From contig NZ_JAPDHV010000003.1 in assembly GCF_025971925.1 (NCBI RefSeq), forward strand, positions 383,558 through 447,557: a DNA stretch of 64,000 bases, in the 5' to 3' direction. This stretch comes from Chryseobacterium oryctis (GTDB lineage Bacteria > Bacteroidota > Bacteroidia > Flavobacteriales > Weeksellaceae). Every line of letters begins with the position of its first letter. Position 1 is the first letter of the stretch. This document shows positions 51,266 to 61,857 of the stretch, one piece after another. The notes under the pieces were generated by a model that did not search any database, was not told the DNA's origin, and was given only the letters and a program-made list of their open reading frames with translations. Position numbers and translations under genes: made by a program.

Positions 51266-54200
51266 TTAAAAAGTATACTTCGCGCCTATCTGAATTTGGT
51301 AAGGATTCCCCGACAAAGGTTCTAAACCACTTGTATTCCTCACGTATTCAAACTGTTTTGTAGCTGTATTAAATTTTGTAGCTCTGTAAAGCGCCATCGT
51401 ACCATAAGATTTGTTCACTCCCCATTCTTTATTAAGCAAATTGGCAACATTAAAGATATCTACAGAAAGCTCAAAAGCTCCAATTTTCTCAAATTTTATT
51501 TTCTTTGCTACACGCACATCCCAAATTCCATAAAAACCATTCTTTCCACCATTTCTTTCGGCAATATTGTTATTGTATTTGGTAATATAGTCTTTGAGTG
51601 CTGAGCCCACTTCAGGATCATCAATTAAAGATTGGGTAAGTTGTGGAAAAATATATGCTAAGTCATTAGAATCAACAAAATCTCCGTTAATATTCCCTCC
51701 TGCTGTCACAGAAAAACGAGTTCCGCCAATTCCTGAATATCTTACACCCAACGTAAATCCTGCAATAGTAGGCGAATTACCATAAACAACTACTTTATTC
51801 CTGAATTGATTATCAGAATAAGTCATTCTTAAATTTCTGGGATCACTTTGAACCATTGTTGATAAAGTCGCTGAATTGGCTACATTTCCGTTGTATGAAG
51901 TATTATCTTTAATATCTGACCAAGTATAACTTGCTGTGATTTCTCCATCTTTCCAATAACGGTAGCTTGTATCGACTACAAATGAGAACTGGTTTACCTT
52001 TCCGTCACTCACCAACTCCAGAACTCTTCCGAAATTTTTATTAATTCTGCCTTCTTTCCAGTTTAGAGTTACTGTATTATTTGCATTGTTTGTAATTCCG
52101 CTTTCAGGTACAAAAACTCCTCTTCCTCCTTCATTAGCCAAAGTTATAAACGGATTTACAGCCATATTTCTGTCATAATAGTAATAATTGTTTCTACCCA
52201 AAGCCATATAACCGGCAATTCCTGCTCTGAATTTTTCATTAAAGAAATGCGTATAAGATACATTTGCTTTATAAACAATAGGAATTTTAGCATCTTTTCC
52301 TGTAAAATTAATTGTCGGAAGCTGATATTGAGATAAAGAAGGCACAGAACCATAATCATTTCTGTAACTTACAAAATCAGGTGTAAGACCAATCTGAGAA
52401 GGATTAACATCTACTGTCGCCAAATGCTTTCCATCAAACACCAAATTATTAATAAGCATATAATTATTGATATCTGAAGAGAAAATTCCCGCCCCGAATT
52501 TCACGAAATCTTTATTTTGCTCATTAATATTCCAGTCAAACTGAAATCTTGGCTGAATTACAAAAGATTTAATTTTATAATCCGTTCTGATTCCCATTTC
52601 ATCGTACAATTTTTGGTTAAATTCAGCCTTAGGATAACCTCCATAATCCAATCTTAATCCTCCCATAAAATCGAGACCTGTCGCAATTTTAGTCTGGAAT
52701 TGTCCGTATACACCAAGATTCCAGATACCTGACTTCACAGAAGGATCACTCATTAAAGGAACTTCCCTGTAATATCTGTTAGAAATCAGATTATTAAAAG
52801 CATCCATTCCCTGAAAATGAAACCTACCATTTACTTCACTTCCGTAAACAGATTTTGCTCTTGTGTACATTAAATCTGCTCCAAAAGTATATTTCACCTT
52901 ATCCGTATTGTAATACAAATTGTCAACTATCTGGAAAACATTATTTCTAAAACTTTCCTGAGCAAAACGATGCCCTCCAATCTGAATACTCGTTGTACGG
53001 GTTTTACCATCTATTGACGATGCTACACCTTCTACAATTGCTCTTGGAACCGGATGCCCCAATTCATCATTTTGATAACTATCCTGGAAAGTATATAAAT
53101 ATTGTGCTTTTAATTCATTGGTTAAATTGGGTTTTAGGTTTGACCTCAACGTAAGCAATAAACTGTTATCTAAATTTTTATCATTACCATAAGATTCAAA
53201 GAAATTAATCGCTGTATTATCGCTTAATCCGTTTTTGTTAATGTCATAAGTGAAATTATTTCTTAAAGTCAACAAATGCTTTTCATTAATCTGCCAATCT
53301 AAACGTAAAAATGCAGCATCAGAATTTCTTACTTTATCAAAACTTCCGAATTGTGGTGAATTTCCGACTCCGTATTTTGCTCTTGCAATATCTAGAAACT
53401 GATTCAGAGTACCATTATTGATATTCAATCTTGCTTCATCTTCTTTTGATTTTATATCAGCAATAAGCAACGGTCTTGAATCTAGCTGATGATCCCATGC
53501 AACAAAAAAATGCAGTTTATTTTTAATGACAGGACCTCCCAAAGAGAAACCAAACTGAGATGTTGAAAAATCATTTTGACGTTTATTTCCACGAATATCG
53601 TACGAACTCGAAAGCCAATTCGTTCTCAAATATTCCCAAGCACTTCCTGAAAATTTATTTGTTCCCGATTTTGTAACTGCACTTACCGTACCTCCTCCAC
53701 TTCTTCCAAGCGTAACGTCATATTGATTGGTTGTAATTTTAAATTCACGAACCGCCTCAATCGAAATAGAAAAAGGAGCACCACTTCTACTTGTCGTAGA
53801 ACCTGCAGAAGTAGGATTTTTCGCAGTCATCCCATCAATCGTAAAATTAGTAGAAGAACCTAATTGTCCTGAAAGATTCCCTCCCTTTCCACTCAGAGGC
53901 GAAAGCTCTGTAAGATTGGTGAAATTTCTTCCGTTTACAGGCAAAATCCCAATATTTTTAGATGTAATCGCTGTTGCCGAACCTAGATTTCCGATTTTAT
54001 TTTTCAAATTCCCTGTTACAACAACTTCGTCAATAAGTTTTTCTTTACTTTCTCCCAGATTCAGATTCACAGTCACCTGATCTCCAAAATTCACATTGTA
54101 ACCTTCTTTTTTTTCTTCATTTACAATCACCGTGTAAGGTCCACCTAAAGGAATTTCTTTAAAAATATACTCTCCTTTAGAATTGGTTTCCGTTTCTGTT

Positions 54201-54364
54201 CTGAAACCTGTAGACTCATTTACAATTACTACTTTTACCCTTTCCTGAGCCACATTTCCGGTTGTTGTTACCTTTCCCACAATTGAAGCTTGTGTCGTCT
54301 GTGCATAAGCCAATGTTCCAAAACTTAAGAACAATAATCCCAATACAATCTTTACTTTTCTCAT
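51266..54364 (-). CDS. Oar-like TonB-dependent receptor with CarboxypepD_reg domain
   Basis: This 1032-residue outer-membrane receptor has a signal peptide (IVLGLLFLSFGTLAYAQ), a carboxypeptidase-like regulatory domain at about residues 25-105 (ASIVGKVTTTGNVAQERVKV to FGDQVTVNLNLGES), and a plug from about 113 (IDEVVVTGN, GILPVNGRNFTNLTELSP, FTIDGMTAKNPTSAG, ITTNQYDVTLGRSGGG). A long barrel ends in QIQIGAKYTF. It resembles OmpA-related Oar receptors and not SusC. The glycerophosphodiesterase gene follows on the same transcript, so a phosphodiester ligand is suggested. A -7 box lies at 54385-54392. Confidence 0.9.
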   Translation of the reverse strand: MRKVKIVLGLLFLSFGTLAYAQTTQASIVGKVTTTGNVAQERVKVVIVNESTGFRTETETNSKGEYIFKEIPLGGPYTVIVNEEKKEGYNVNFGDQVTVNLNLGESKEKLIDEVVVTGNLKNKIGNLGSATAITSKNIGILPVNGRNFTNLTELSPLSGKGGNLSGQLGSSTNFTIDGMTAKNPTSAGSTTSRSGAPFSISIEAVREFKITTNQYDVTLGRSGGGTVSAVTKSGTNKFSGSAWEYLRTNWLSSSYDIRGNKRQNDFSTSQFGFSLGGPVIKNKLHFFVAWDHQLDSRPLLIADIKSKEDEARLNINNGTLNQFLDIARAKYGVGNSPQFGSFDKVRNSDAAFLRLDWQINEKHLLTLRNNFTYDINKNGLSDNTAINFFESYGNDKNLDNSLLLTLRSNLKPNLTNELKAQYLYTFQDSYQNDELGHPVPRAIVEGVASSIDGKTRTTSIQIGGHRFAQESFRNNVFQIVDNLYYNTDKVKYTFGADLMYTRAKSVYGSEVNGRFHFQGMDAFNNLISNRYYREVPLMSDPSVKSGIWNLGVYGQFQTKIATGLDFMGGLRLDYGGYPKAEFNQKLYDEMGIRTDYKIKSFVIQPRFQFDWNINEQNKDFVKFGAGIFSSDINNYMLINNLVFDGKHLATVDVNPSQIGLTPDFVSYRNDYGSVPSLSQYQLPTINFTGKDAKIPIVYKANVSYTHFFNEKFRAGIAGYMALGRNNYYYYDRNMAVNPFITLANEGGRGVFVPESGITNNANNTVTLNWKEGRINKNFGRVLELVSDGKVNQFSFVVDTSYRYWKDGEITASYTWSDIKDNTSYNGNVANSATLSTMVQSDPRNLRMTYSDNQFRNKVVVYGNSPTIAGFTLGVRYSGIGGTRFSVTAGGNINGDFVDSNDLAYIFPQLTQSLIDDPEVGSALKDYITKYNNNIAERNGGKNGFYGIWDVRVAKKIKFEKIGAFELSVDIFNVANLLNKEWGVNKSYGTMALYRATKFNTATKQFEYVRNTSGLEPLSGNPYQIQIGAKYTF

Positions 54365-54384
54365 GTCATCAAATTAGTTGAGTG

Positions 54385-54392
54385 CAAAGGTA
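54385..54392 (-). promoter_or_regulatory. -7 box TACCTTTG of the Oar-like receptor operon
   Basis: An exact TAnnTTTG match on the minus strand, 20 bases before the ATG at 54364. The divergent region 54393-54579 is AT-rich without genes. Confidence 0.6.
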
Positions 54393-54573
54393 TTGCAAGG
54401 GTAAACCATTAGTGATTAAGAGAATTTTAACATTTTTTAAATTATATAAAAACATTATGTTAAGTGTTTTTAAACATAAAACTTTTTTCCTTAGAGACTC
54501 AGTTTATTGAAACATATTAAGAGATTTTAATTTTGTACAATATTTAATTCCCATATTTTTTAAATGGAATTAG

Positions 54574-56610
<2,037 letters not shown>

Positions 56611-56660
56611 TAAATCTCTTAAAAACACTTAGACCAGTAATTTGTTTTTATAAACAACCT

Positions 56661-56692
56661 AAAAATACTGCCTTTTTAAGGCAGTATTTTTT
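56661..56692 (+). terminator. Terminator after ligA
   Basis: AAATACTGCC / GGCAGTATTT is a 10-bp stem with a T-rich loop, followed by T-runs. It lies 50 bases after the ligA stop. Confidence 0.85.
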
Positions 56693-56757
56693 ATATTATC
56701 CAACTTTAAAAATGTTCATTATTTTGTTGTAATTTTATTATTAATAATTTAAAAAAA

Positions 56758-57405
56758 ATGGATTTTTTAAAAGACCATAATGTTATCCAAAATGAACTGT
56801 TATTGATTTTCATATCCGTTCTTCTTGGTTTATGTATCGGAGCTGAAAGAGAATATCGCAACAAATCGGCAGGTTTGCGTACTTTCATTTTAGTATGTTT
56901 CGGGTCTTGCCTTTTTACAATCCTTTCTCTTGCAATCGGGGTTGAAAATCCTGATCGATTGGCTGCGAATATTATTACAGGTATAGGCTTTTTGGGAGCC
57001 GGAGTCATTTTTAAAGGAGATAATAAAATTGACGGGATTACGACTGCAACAACAATTTGGGCCACAGCTTCCATTGGAATGGCAATAGGCGCAGGATATG
57101 TTTATCTTTCTATTTTAGGAGCGATTCTGGTTTTACTGATTTTAAGCTCACTTATTTATTTACAGAACTATATTGACAACATTCATAAAATTCGTGAATA
57201 TAAAATTGCAGTCGGAGATGCTCAGCATATAGAACATTGTAAAGTCATATTCAAAGAACATCACCTGAAATATGTAATGATAGGACAACAATACAGTAAA
57301 GAAAATTTTTCTACAATCTGGAAACTAACAGGAAAAAATAAACATCATGAAACTTTAATTAAACAATTAATGACTGATGAAAAAATTACTAGCTATCAAT
57401 TTTAA
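56758..57405 (+). CDS. MgtC/SapB family membrane protein
   Basis: This 215-residue protein has four or five N-terminal membrane helices with the family motifs LLGLCIGAEREYRNKSAGLRTF, ITGIGFLGAGVIFKG and ITTATTIWATASIGMAIGAG. A soluble C-terminal ACT-like domain of about 80 residues follows (KIAVGDAQHIEHCKVIFKEH). MgtC proteins modulate ATP synthase or phosphate and magnesium homeostasis in some pathogens; the role here is unknown. It stands alone between ligA and the S46 peptidase. No sure promoter or terminator was found. Confidence 0.88.
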   Translation: MDFLKDHNVIQNELLLIFISVLLGLCIGAEREYRNKSAGLRTFILVCFGSCLFTILSLAIGVENPDRLAANIITGIGFLGAGVIFKGDNKIDGITTATTIWATASIGMAIGAGYVYLSILGAILVLLILSSLIYLQNYIDNIHKIREYKIAVGDAQHIEHCKVIFKEHHLKYVMIGQQYSKENFSTIWKLTGKNKHHETLIKQLMTDEKITSYQF

Positions 57406-57548
57406 AATCAATAATTAAACTAGCTCGTAAATTTATTTCAAATCTTAGAAATTATTTTTTATTCAACCAATAAACTTTATAATATATATCCTACAATTCA
57501 TAACCTTTTTCTCCCTTTTTCTTTGTAAATTGGGGCAAAATTTTGATT

Positions 57549-59687
57549 ATGACAAAAAAGATACTTTTATCTGTATTTCTTTTGCCTGCTACAATGGCAT
57601 TTGCACAACAATACGGAGGAATGTGGATTCCGACAGAGCTTAATGAAAAGGAAATGAAGGATTTGGGAATGAAAATCTCTGCAAAAGACATCTTCAATCC
57701 TCAAAAAGCAAGTATAAAAGATGCTGTGGTACAGTTCAACGGAGGTTGTACTGCTGAAATTATCTCTCCAAAAGGTTTATTATTAACAAACCACCACTGC
57801 GGATATGGGCAGATTCAGGCACATTCAACAGTGGAAAACGACCTTTTATCAAACGGTTTTTGGGCCAAAAACATGACCGGAGAGCTTCCAAATCCAGGGG
57901 TAACAGTAGATTTCATTGTTGACATAAAAGAAGTAACTAATCAAATTTTAGAAGGTACGGATAAACTTACAGAACCTGAACTTTCAAAACAAATTGCTAA
58001 AAATATTGAGATTTATAAAAACTCTCAGAAAATAGAATCTTACCAGTCTATTTCTGTAAAACCAATGTATTACGGAAATAAATATTATGCTTACACCATA
58101 GAAACATTCAAAGATATTCGTTTGGTAGGTGCTCCGCCACAAAGTATCGGTAAGTTTGGTTCGGATACAGACAACTGGGTTTGGCCACGACATACAGGAG
58201 ATTTTTCGATGTTCAGAATTTATGCAGACAAAAACAATAAACCTGCAGAGTATTCAAAAGACAATGTTCCTTATGTTCCCAAACATTATCTTCCTGTTTC
58301 TATAAAAGACAAAAACGAAAACGATTTCACTTTTGTATTCGGATTTCCAGGAAGAACAACGGAATACCTTCCTGCAATTGCTGTTGAAAAAATAATGACA
58401 GAAATCGATCCTGCAAGAATCGCAGTAAGAGATGTTGCCCTAAAAACTTTAGACGAAAAAATGCGTACAGACAATGCAACACGCATCAAATACGCTTCAA
58501 AATATGCTTCTGTAGCCAATTACTGGAAAAAATGGATTGGTGAAGTTGAAGGTCTGAAAAAATCAAATGCAGTACAGAAAAAAGTAATGTATGAAGGTTC
58601 TTTAGTTTCAAAAAATCATGAAATAAAATCAACTATTGACCAATTAAACAAATTATACAACGATCAGGCTCCTTATGCTTTAAATAATGCTTATTACACA
58701 GAAGTTATCAGAAATGCTGAAACTTTAAAACTTGCGGGAGATTATTACAACTATATTTCAGCAGTTGAAGCAGGAAGAATGGATGAAAAGGGAATCACTT
58801 CTCTGAAAAATAGATTATCATCATTCTACAAAGATTACAGCGCTGAATTGGATGCGAAAGTAACAGCTAAATTATTGGCTCTTTACGCAAACAAAACAGC
58901 TTCACAATTCCTTCCTTCCGGATTTGACAAGTATAAAAATGAAGCTCAAAACATTCAACCTATTGAAGAGGCTTCTAAAAATTCAATCATCACAGGTAGA
59001 GCAACTGTAAACGGAGCTTCTTTGTCAACTGATATAGATAAAGCATTTTCTAATCAGGACAAACTGATAAAAACTTTGAAAAAAGATCCTATTTATCAGC
59101 TTTATGTATCGATGAGAGAGACTTACATGAAAACTGCAGATCCTCAATTTACTTCTTTACAAACAAAAATTGATGCTTTACAAAAAACTTTCATGGCCCA
59201 ACAGATCGCTACTGATAAAGACAGAAAATTCTTCCCGGATGCCAATTCTACCCTTCGTGTAACCTACGGAAAAATAAAAGGCTCTTCTCCTAGAGATGCT
59301 GTTTCTTACAATTACCAGACATATTTGGCTGGTGTAATTGAAAAATATATTCCTGGAGATTATGAATTTGATGTTCCAAAAAAATTAATTGACCTTTATA
59401 ACAAAAAAGATTACGGAATTTATAAAGATAAAACAGGCGATGTACCTGTAGGATTCACAGCCACTAACCATACAACAGGAGGAAACTCTGGAAGTCCGGC
59501 TTTGGATGCACACGGAAACCTTATCGGGTTGAATTTTGACAGACAATGGGAAGGTACAATGAGTGATATTAATTATGATCCTCGTTTTAGCCGAAACATT
59601 ATGGTTGATACCAAATATATTCTTTTCATCGTTGATAAATTTGCCGATTCTAGATGGCTGATTGATGAAATGAAAATTGTAAAATAA
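57549..59687 (+). CDS. S46 family dipeptidyl peptidase, DPP11 type
   Basis: This 712-residue periplasmic serine peptidase has a signal peptide (ILLSVFLLPATMAFAQ), catalytic His in LLLTNHHCGYGQIQ, Asp in SDTDNWVWPRHTGDF and Ser in TTGGNSGSPALD. In this family the residue 18 positions after the catalytic Ser sets specificity: Gly in DPP7, Arg in DPP11. Here the sequence GLNFDRQWEGT places Arg there, so it should release Asp/Glu-containing dipeptides. The frame opens at TTG 57543, but the ATG at 57549 gives the normal signal peptide MTKKILL. It is monocistronic. Confidence 0.92.
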   Translation: MTKKILLSVFLLPATMAFAQQYGGMWIPTELNEKEMKDLGMKISAKDIFNPQKASIKDAVVQFNGGCTAEIISPKGLLLTNHHCGYGQIQAHSTVENDLLSNGFWAKNMTGELPNPGVTVDFIVDIKEVTNQILEGTDKLTEPELSKQIAKNIEIYKNSQKIESYQSISVKPMYYGNKYYAYTIETFKDIRLVGAPPQSIGKFGSDTDNWVWPRHTGDFSMFRIYADKNNKPAEYSKDNVPYVPKHYLPVSIKDKNENDFTFVFGFPGRTTEYLPAIAVEKIMTEIDPARIAVRDVALKTLDEKMRTDNATRIKYASKYASVANYWKKWIGEVEGLKKSNAVQKKVMYEGSLVSKNHEIKSTIDQLNKLYNDQAPYALNNAYYTEVIRNAETLKLAGDYYNYISAVEAGRMDEKGITSLKNRLSSFYKDYSAELDAKVTAKLLALYANKTASQFLPSGFDKYKNEAQNIQPIEEASKNSIITGRATVNGASLSTDIDKAFSNQDKLIKTLKKDPIYQLYVSMRETYMKTADPQFTSLQTKIDALQKTFMAQQIATDKDRKFFPDANSTLRVTYGKIKGSSPRDAVSYNYQTYLAGVIEKYIPGDYEFDVPKKLIDLYNKKDYGIYKDKTGDVPVGFTATNHTTGGNSGSPALDAHGNLIGLNFDRQWEGTMSDINYDPRFSRNIMVDTKYILFIVDKFADSRWLIDEMKIVK

Positions 59688-59709
59688 TTTTTTATCAATA
59701 AAAAACTTA

Positions 59710-59751
59710 GAATCTATTTAAATTTTAATTCATTTAAATAGATTCTTTTTT
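59710..59751 (+). terminator. Terminator after the S46 peptidase gene
   Basis: GAATCTATTTAAAT / ATTTAAATAGATTC is a 14-bp stem with an 8-base loop, followed by T-rich sequence. It runs directly into the -7 box of the next gene. Confidence 0.8.
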
Positions 59752-59758
59752 ATTTTTG
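59751..59758 (+). promoter_or_regulatory. -7 box TATTTTTG of the deacetylase-GNAT operon
   Basis: An exact TAnnTTTG match that ends only 7 bases before the ATG at 59766, so the mRNA would be nearly leaderless. Confidence 0.5.
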
Positions 59759-59765
59759 AACTGTA

Positions 59766-60755
59766 ATGCTCAAAGAAAAACTCATTCATTTTTTAGCAAA
59801 CTTCGAGAAGGAAAATATTGAACAATCATTTCCTTTAGATTATTGTGTTCCTGTTTATCACTGTGTTTCTGATGAAAAGTTACCTCACATTGAGAATGTT
59901 ATTAATTATAAAAAAATAAAGCAGTTTGAGCAAGATTTAGATTATATTTCAAAATATTTTCAGTTTGTAAATTGGAGTGAGTTTAAAGATTATGTAGAAG
60001 GAAATTTCAAACCCAAGAAGAAAATCGCTTTACTTACTTTTGATGATGGTTTTCGGGAGTTTTATGATGTCATTGTTCCTATTTTGGAACGAAAAGGAAT
60101 TTATGCCATCAACTTCATCAATCCCGCATTTATTGACAATCAGGATTTAATGTTCCGTTGTAAAGCAAGTTTAATTATTAACGAAATTGAAAAAAATAAC
60201 AATGTAAATCCTGAAGTTTATAAAATCCTCCACTCAAAAGAAGACATTAAGCGTCAAGTTCTTGATATTAATTATTTACAAAAGAATACTTTAGATAAAT
60301 TGGCACAAATTCTAGAGATTGATTTCAATTCCTTTTTAAAAGAACAAAAACCTTATTTAACAACCGAACAATTACATATTTTAACGCAAAAAGGATTCGG
60401 AATTTCTTCTCATAGCTGGGATCATCCTCGTTATGACCTTTTATCTCTTGAACACCAACTTGAAACGACTTTCAAAACATTCGAATATTTAAAAGAAAAC
60501 AATTTTCTGTACGAAAGTTTCGCTTTTCCTTTTACCGATTTTGGTGTAAATAAAGTGTTTTTTGACAAATTATTTGAAAACAAAGATCTCTTTTGTACGT
60601 TCGGAAGTGCTGGAGTAAAACTTGACAGTATTGAAAGAAATTTTCAAAGAATACCGATGGAAACAGGTGAAAATGCGGAATTAATTATAAAAAAGGAAAT
60701 CGCTTATTTCAGATTAAAGAAATTGATACATAAAAATAAAATCGTCAGAAAATGA
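59766..60755 (+). CDS. Polysaccharide deacetylase family protein
   Basis: This 329-residue protein has the NodB-fold motifs ALLTFDDGFREFYDVIVP near residue 95 and FGISSHSWDHPRYDLLS near residue 212 (TFDDG and HSxxHP, metal ligands). There is no signal peptide, so it may act in the cytoplasm or at the inner membrane on a lipid-linked sugar. Its stop overlaps the start of the GNAT gene (ATGA at 60752-60755), which implies coupled synthesis. With an acetyltransferase as partner, a deacetylate/acylate step on a glycan amino sugar is an attractive but unproven idea. Confidence 0.85.
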   Translation: MLKEKLIHFLANFEKENIEQSFPLDYCVPVYHCVSDEKLPHIENVINYKKIKQFEQDLDYISKYFQFVNWSEFKDYVEGNFKPKKKIALLTFDDGFREFYDVIVPILERKGIYAINFINPAFIDNQDLMFRCKASLIINEIEKNNNVNPEVYKILHSKEDIKRQVLDINYLQKNTLDKLAQILEIDFNSFLKEQKPYLTTEQLHILTQKGFGISSHSWDHPRYDLLSLEHQLETTFKTFEYLKENNFLYESFAFPFTDFGVNKVFFDKLFENKDLFCTFGSAGVKLDSIERNFQRIPMETGENAELIIKKEIAYFRLKKLIHKNKIVRK

Positions 60756-61831
60756 TACATCTTAAAACATTGAATAAAAAAGAATTAGAAGAATTTGTAT
60801 CATCCGGAAATTATAAAAAATACGATTTTCTTCCCATAACGGCTCACAGAGCACAATCTCACATCAAAAATCCCAAAGCTACCGATGAGCAAACGTTATT
60901 GATTCTTGCATTTGAAGATGAAGAATTGGCAGGATATTTAGGCTGTTTTCCCGATTATTTTGATATAAACAACCAAAAACTTAGATATGCCTGGCTAAGT
61001 ACGTTGTATATCAGTAATAAATTCAGAGGAAAAAAAATCGCTCAAAAACTATTGCAAAAAGCTTTTGAGGAATATGATGAAAAAATAGTTCTTACTGAAT
61101 TTACAAAAGAAGCAGAGTCTCTTTATAACAAAATAGGAAGTTTTCAATACATTCAACCGAAGAATGGAAAAAGATTTTATTTCAGAACCGATTTTGAAAA
61201 CATTATTCCTTCAAAAAAACCAAAAACAAAGGCTTTAAAACCTATTTTTCGGTTGGGTGACATCTTTTTGAACTCTGCAATATCTTTCAAGAATCAATTT
61301 ATTAAAAAACCTGATTTTACATATGAAATCTTATACAAAATCGATTCAGAAAGTACTGATTTCATTTCGAATTTCCAAAGTAATCGCAATACGGAAGAAA
61401 TAAATTGGTTTATTGAAAACCCTTGGGTTTTGGAAGGAAATCAAAAAGAAGAAGATTACTTATTTTCCTCTTATTCCAAAGTTTTCAAATATTATTGGGT
61501 GAAAATTTTTGATGAAAACAATCACCTCAAAATCTGCTCTCTCCTATTGATAAGAGACGGACATTTAAAAATTCCTTATCTGTTTTCAAAATCTGATTTA
61601 GCGGATTTTATCGACCTTTTAAGCTATTTTATTGTAAAAAATAAAATAATCACTTTAACGAGTTATCAGACTGAATTCAACCAAAAAGCAGAAGCCGAAA
61701 AATATTTTCCGAAAATACACGAACGAAATATCCAAAGAAGATATATGTTTCATAATACACTTATTGAAGCTCTTCCGGAGAACTTTAATCCGATTTTTCA
61801 GGATGGAGACGGAGACTGCGTTATGACATAA
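60752..61831 (+). CDS. GNAT family N-acetyltransferase
   Basis: This 359-residue protein has an N-terminal GNAT domain (about residues 1-140) with LLILAFEDEELAGYLGCFPDYF, AWLSTLYISNKFRGKKIAQKLLQKAF (the acetyl-CoA pyrophosphate loop RGKKIAQ) and the EAESLYNKIGSFQY end. A C-terminal half of about 200 residues (FENIIPSKKPKTK onward) is a second, degenerate domain typical of longer GNATs of Bacteroidota and is not recognised. It is translationally coupled to the deacetylase. The shared terminator at 61830-61857 begins in its stop codon. Confidence 0.82.
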   Translation: MIHLKTLNKKELEEFVSSGNYKKYDFLPITAHRAQSHIKNPKATDEQTLLILAFEDEELAGYLGCFPDYFDINNQKLRYAWLSTLYISNKFRGKKIAQKLLQKAFEEYDEKIVLTEFTKEAESLYNKIGSFQYIQPKNGKRFYFRTDFENIIPSKKPKTKALKPIFRLGDIFLNSAISFKNQFIKKPDFTYEILYKIDSESTDFISNFQSNRNTEEINWFIENPWVLEGNQKEEDYLFSSYSKVFKYYWVKIFDENNHLKICSLLLIRDGHLKIPYLFSKSDLADFIDLLSYFIVKNKIITLTSYQTEFNQKAEAEKYFPKIHERNIQRRYMFHNTLIEALPENFNPIFQDGDGDCVMT

Positions 61832-61857
61832 AAAAGAGGCTCAATTGCCTCTTTTTT
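61830..61857. terminator. Bidirectional terminator overlapping both stop codons
   Basis: AAAAAAGAGGC / GCCTCTTTTTT is an 11-bp stem with a 6-base loop and T-runs on both strands. Its arms overlap the stop codons of the convergent GNAT and M16 genes. Confidence 0.85.
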
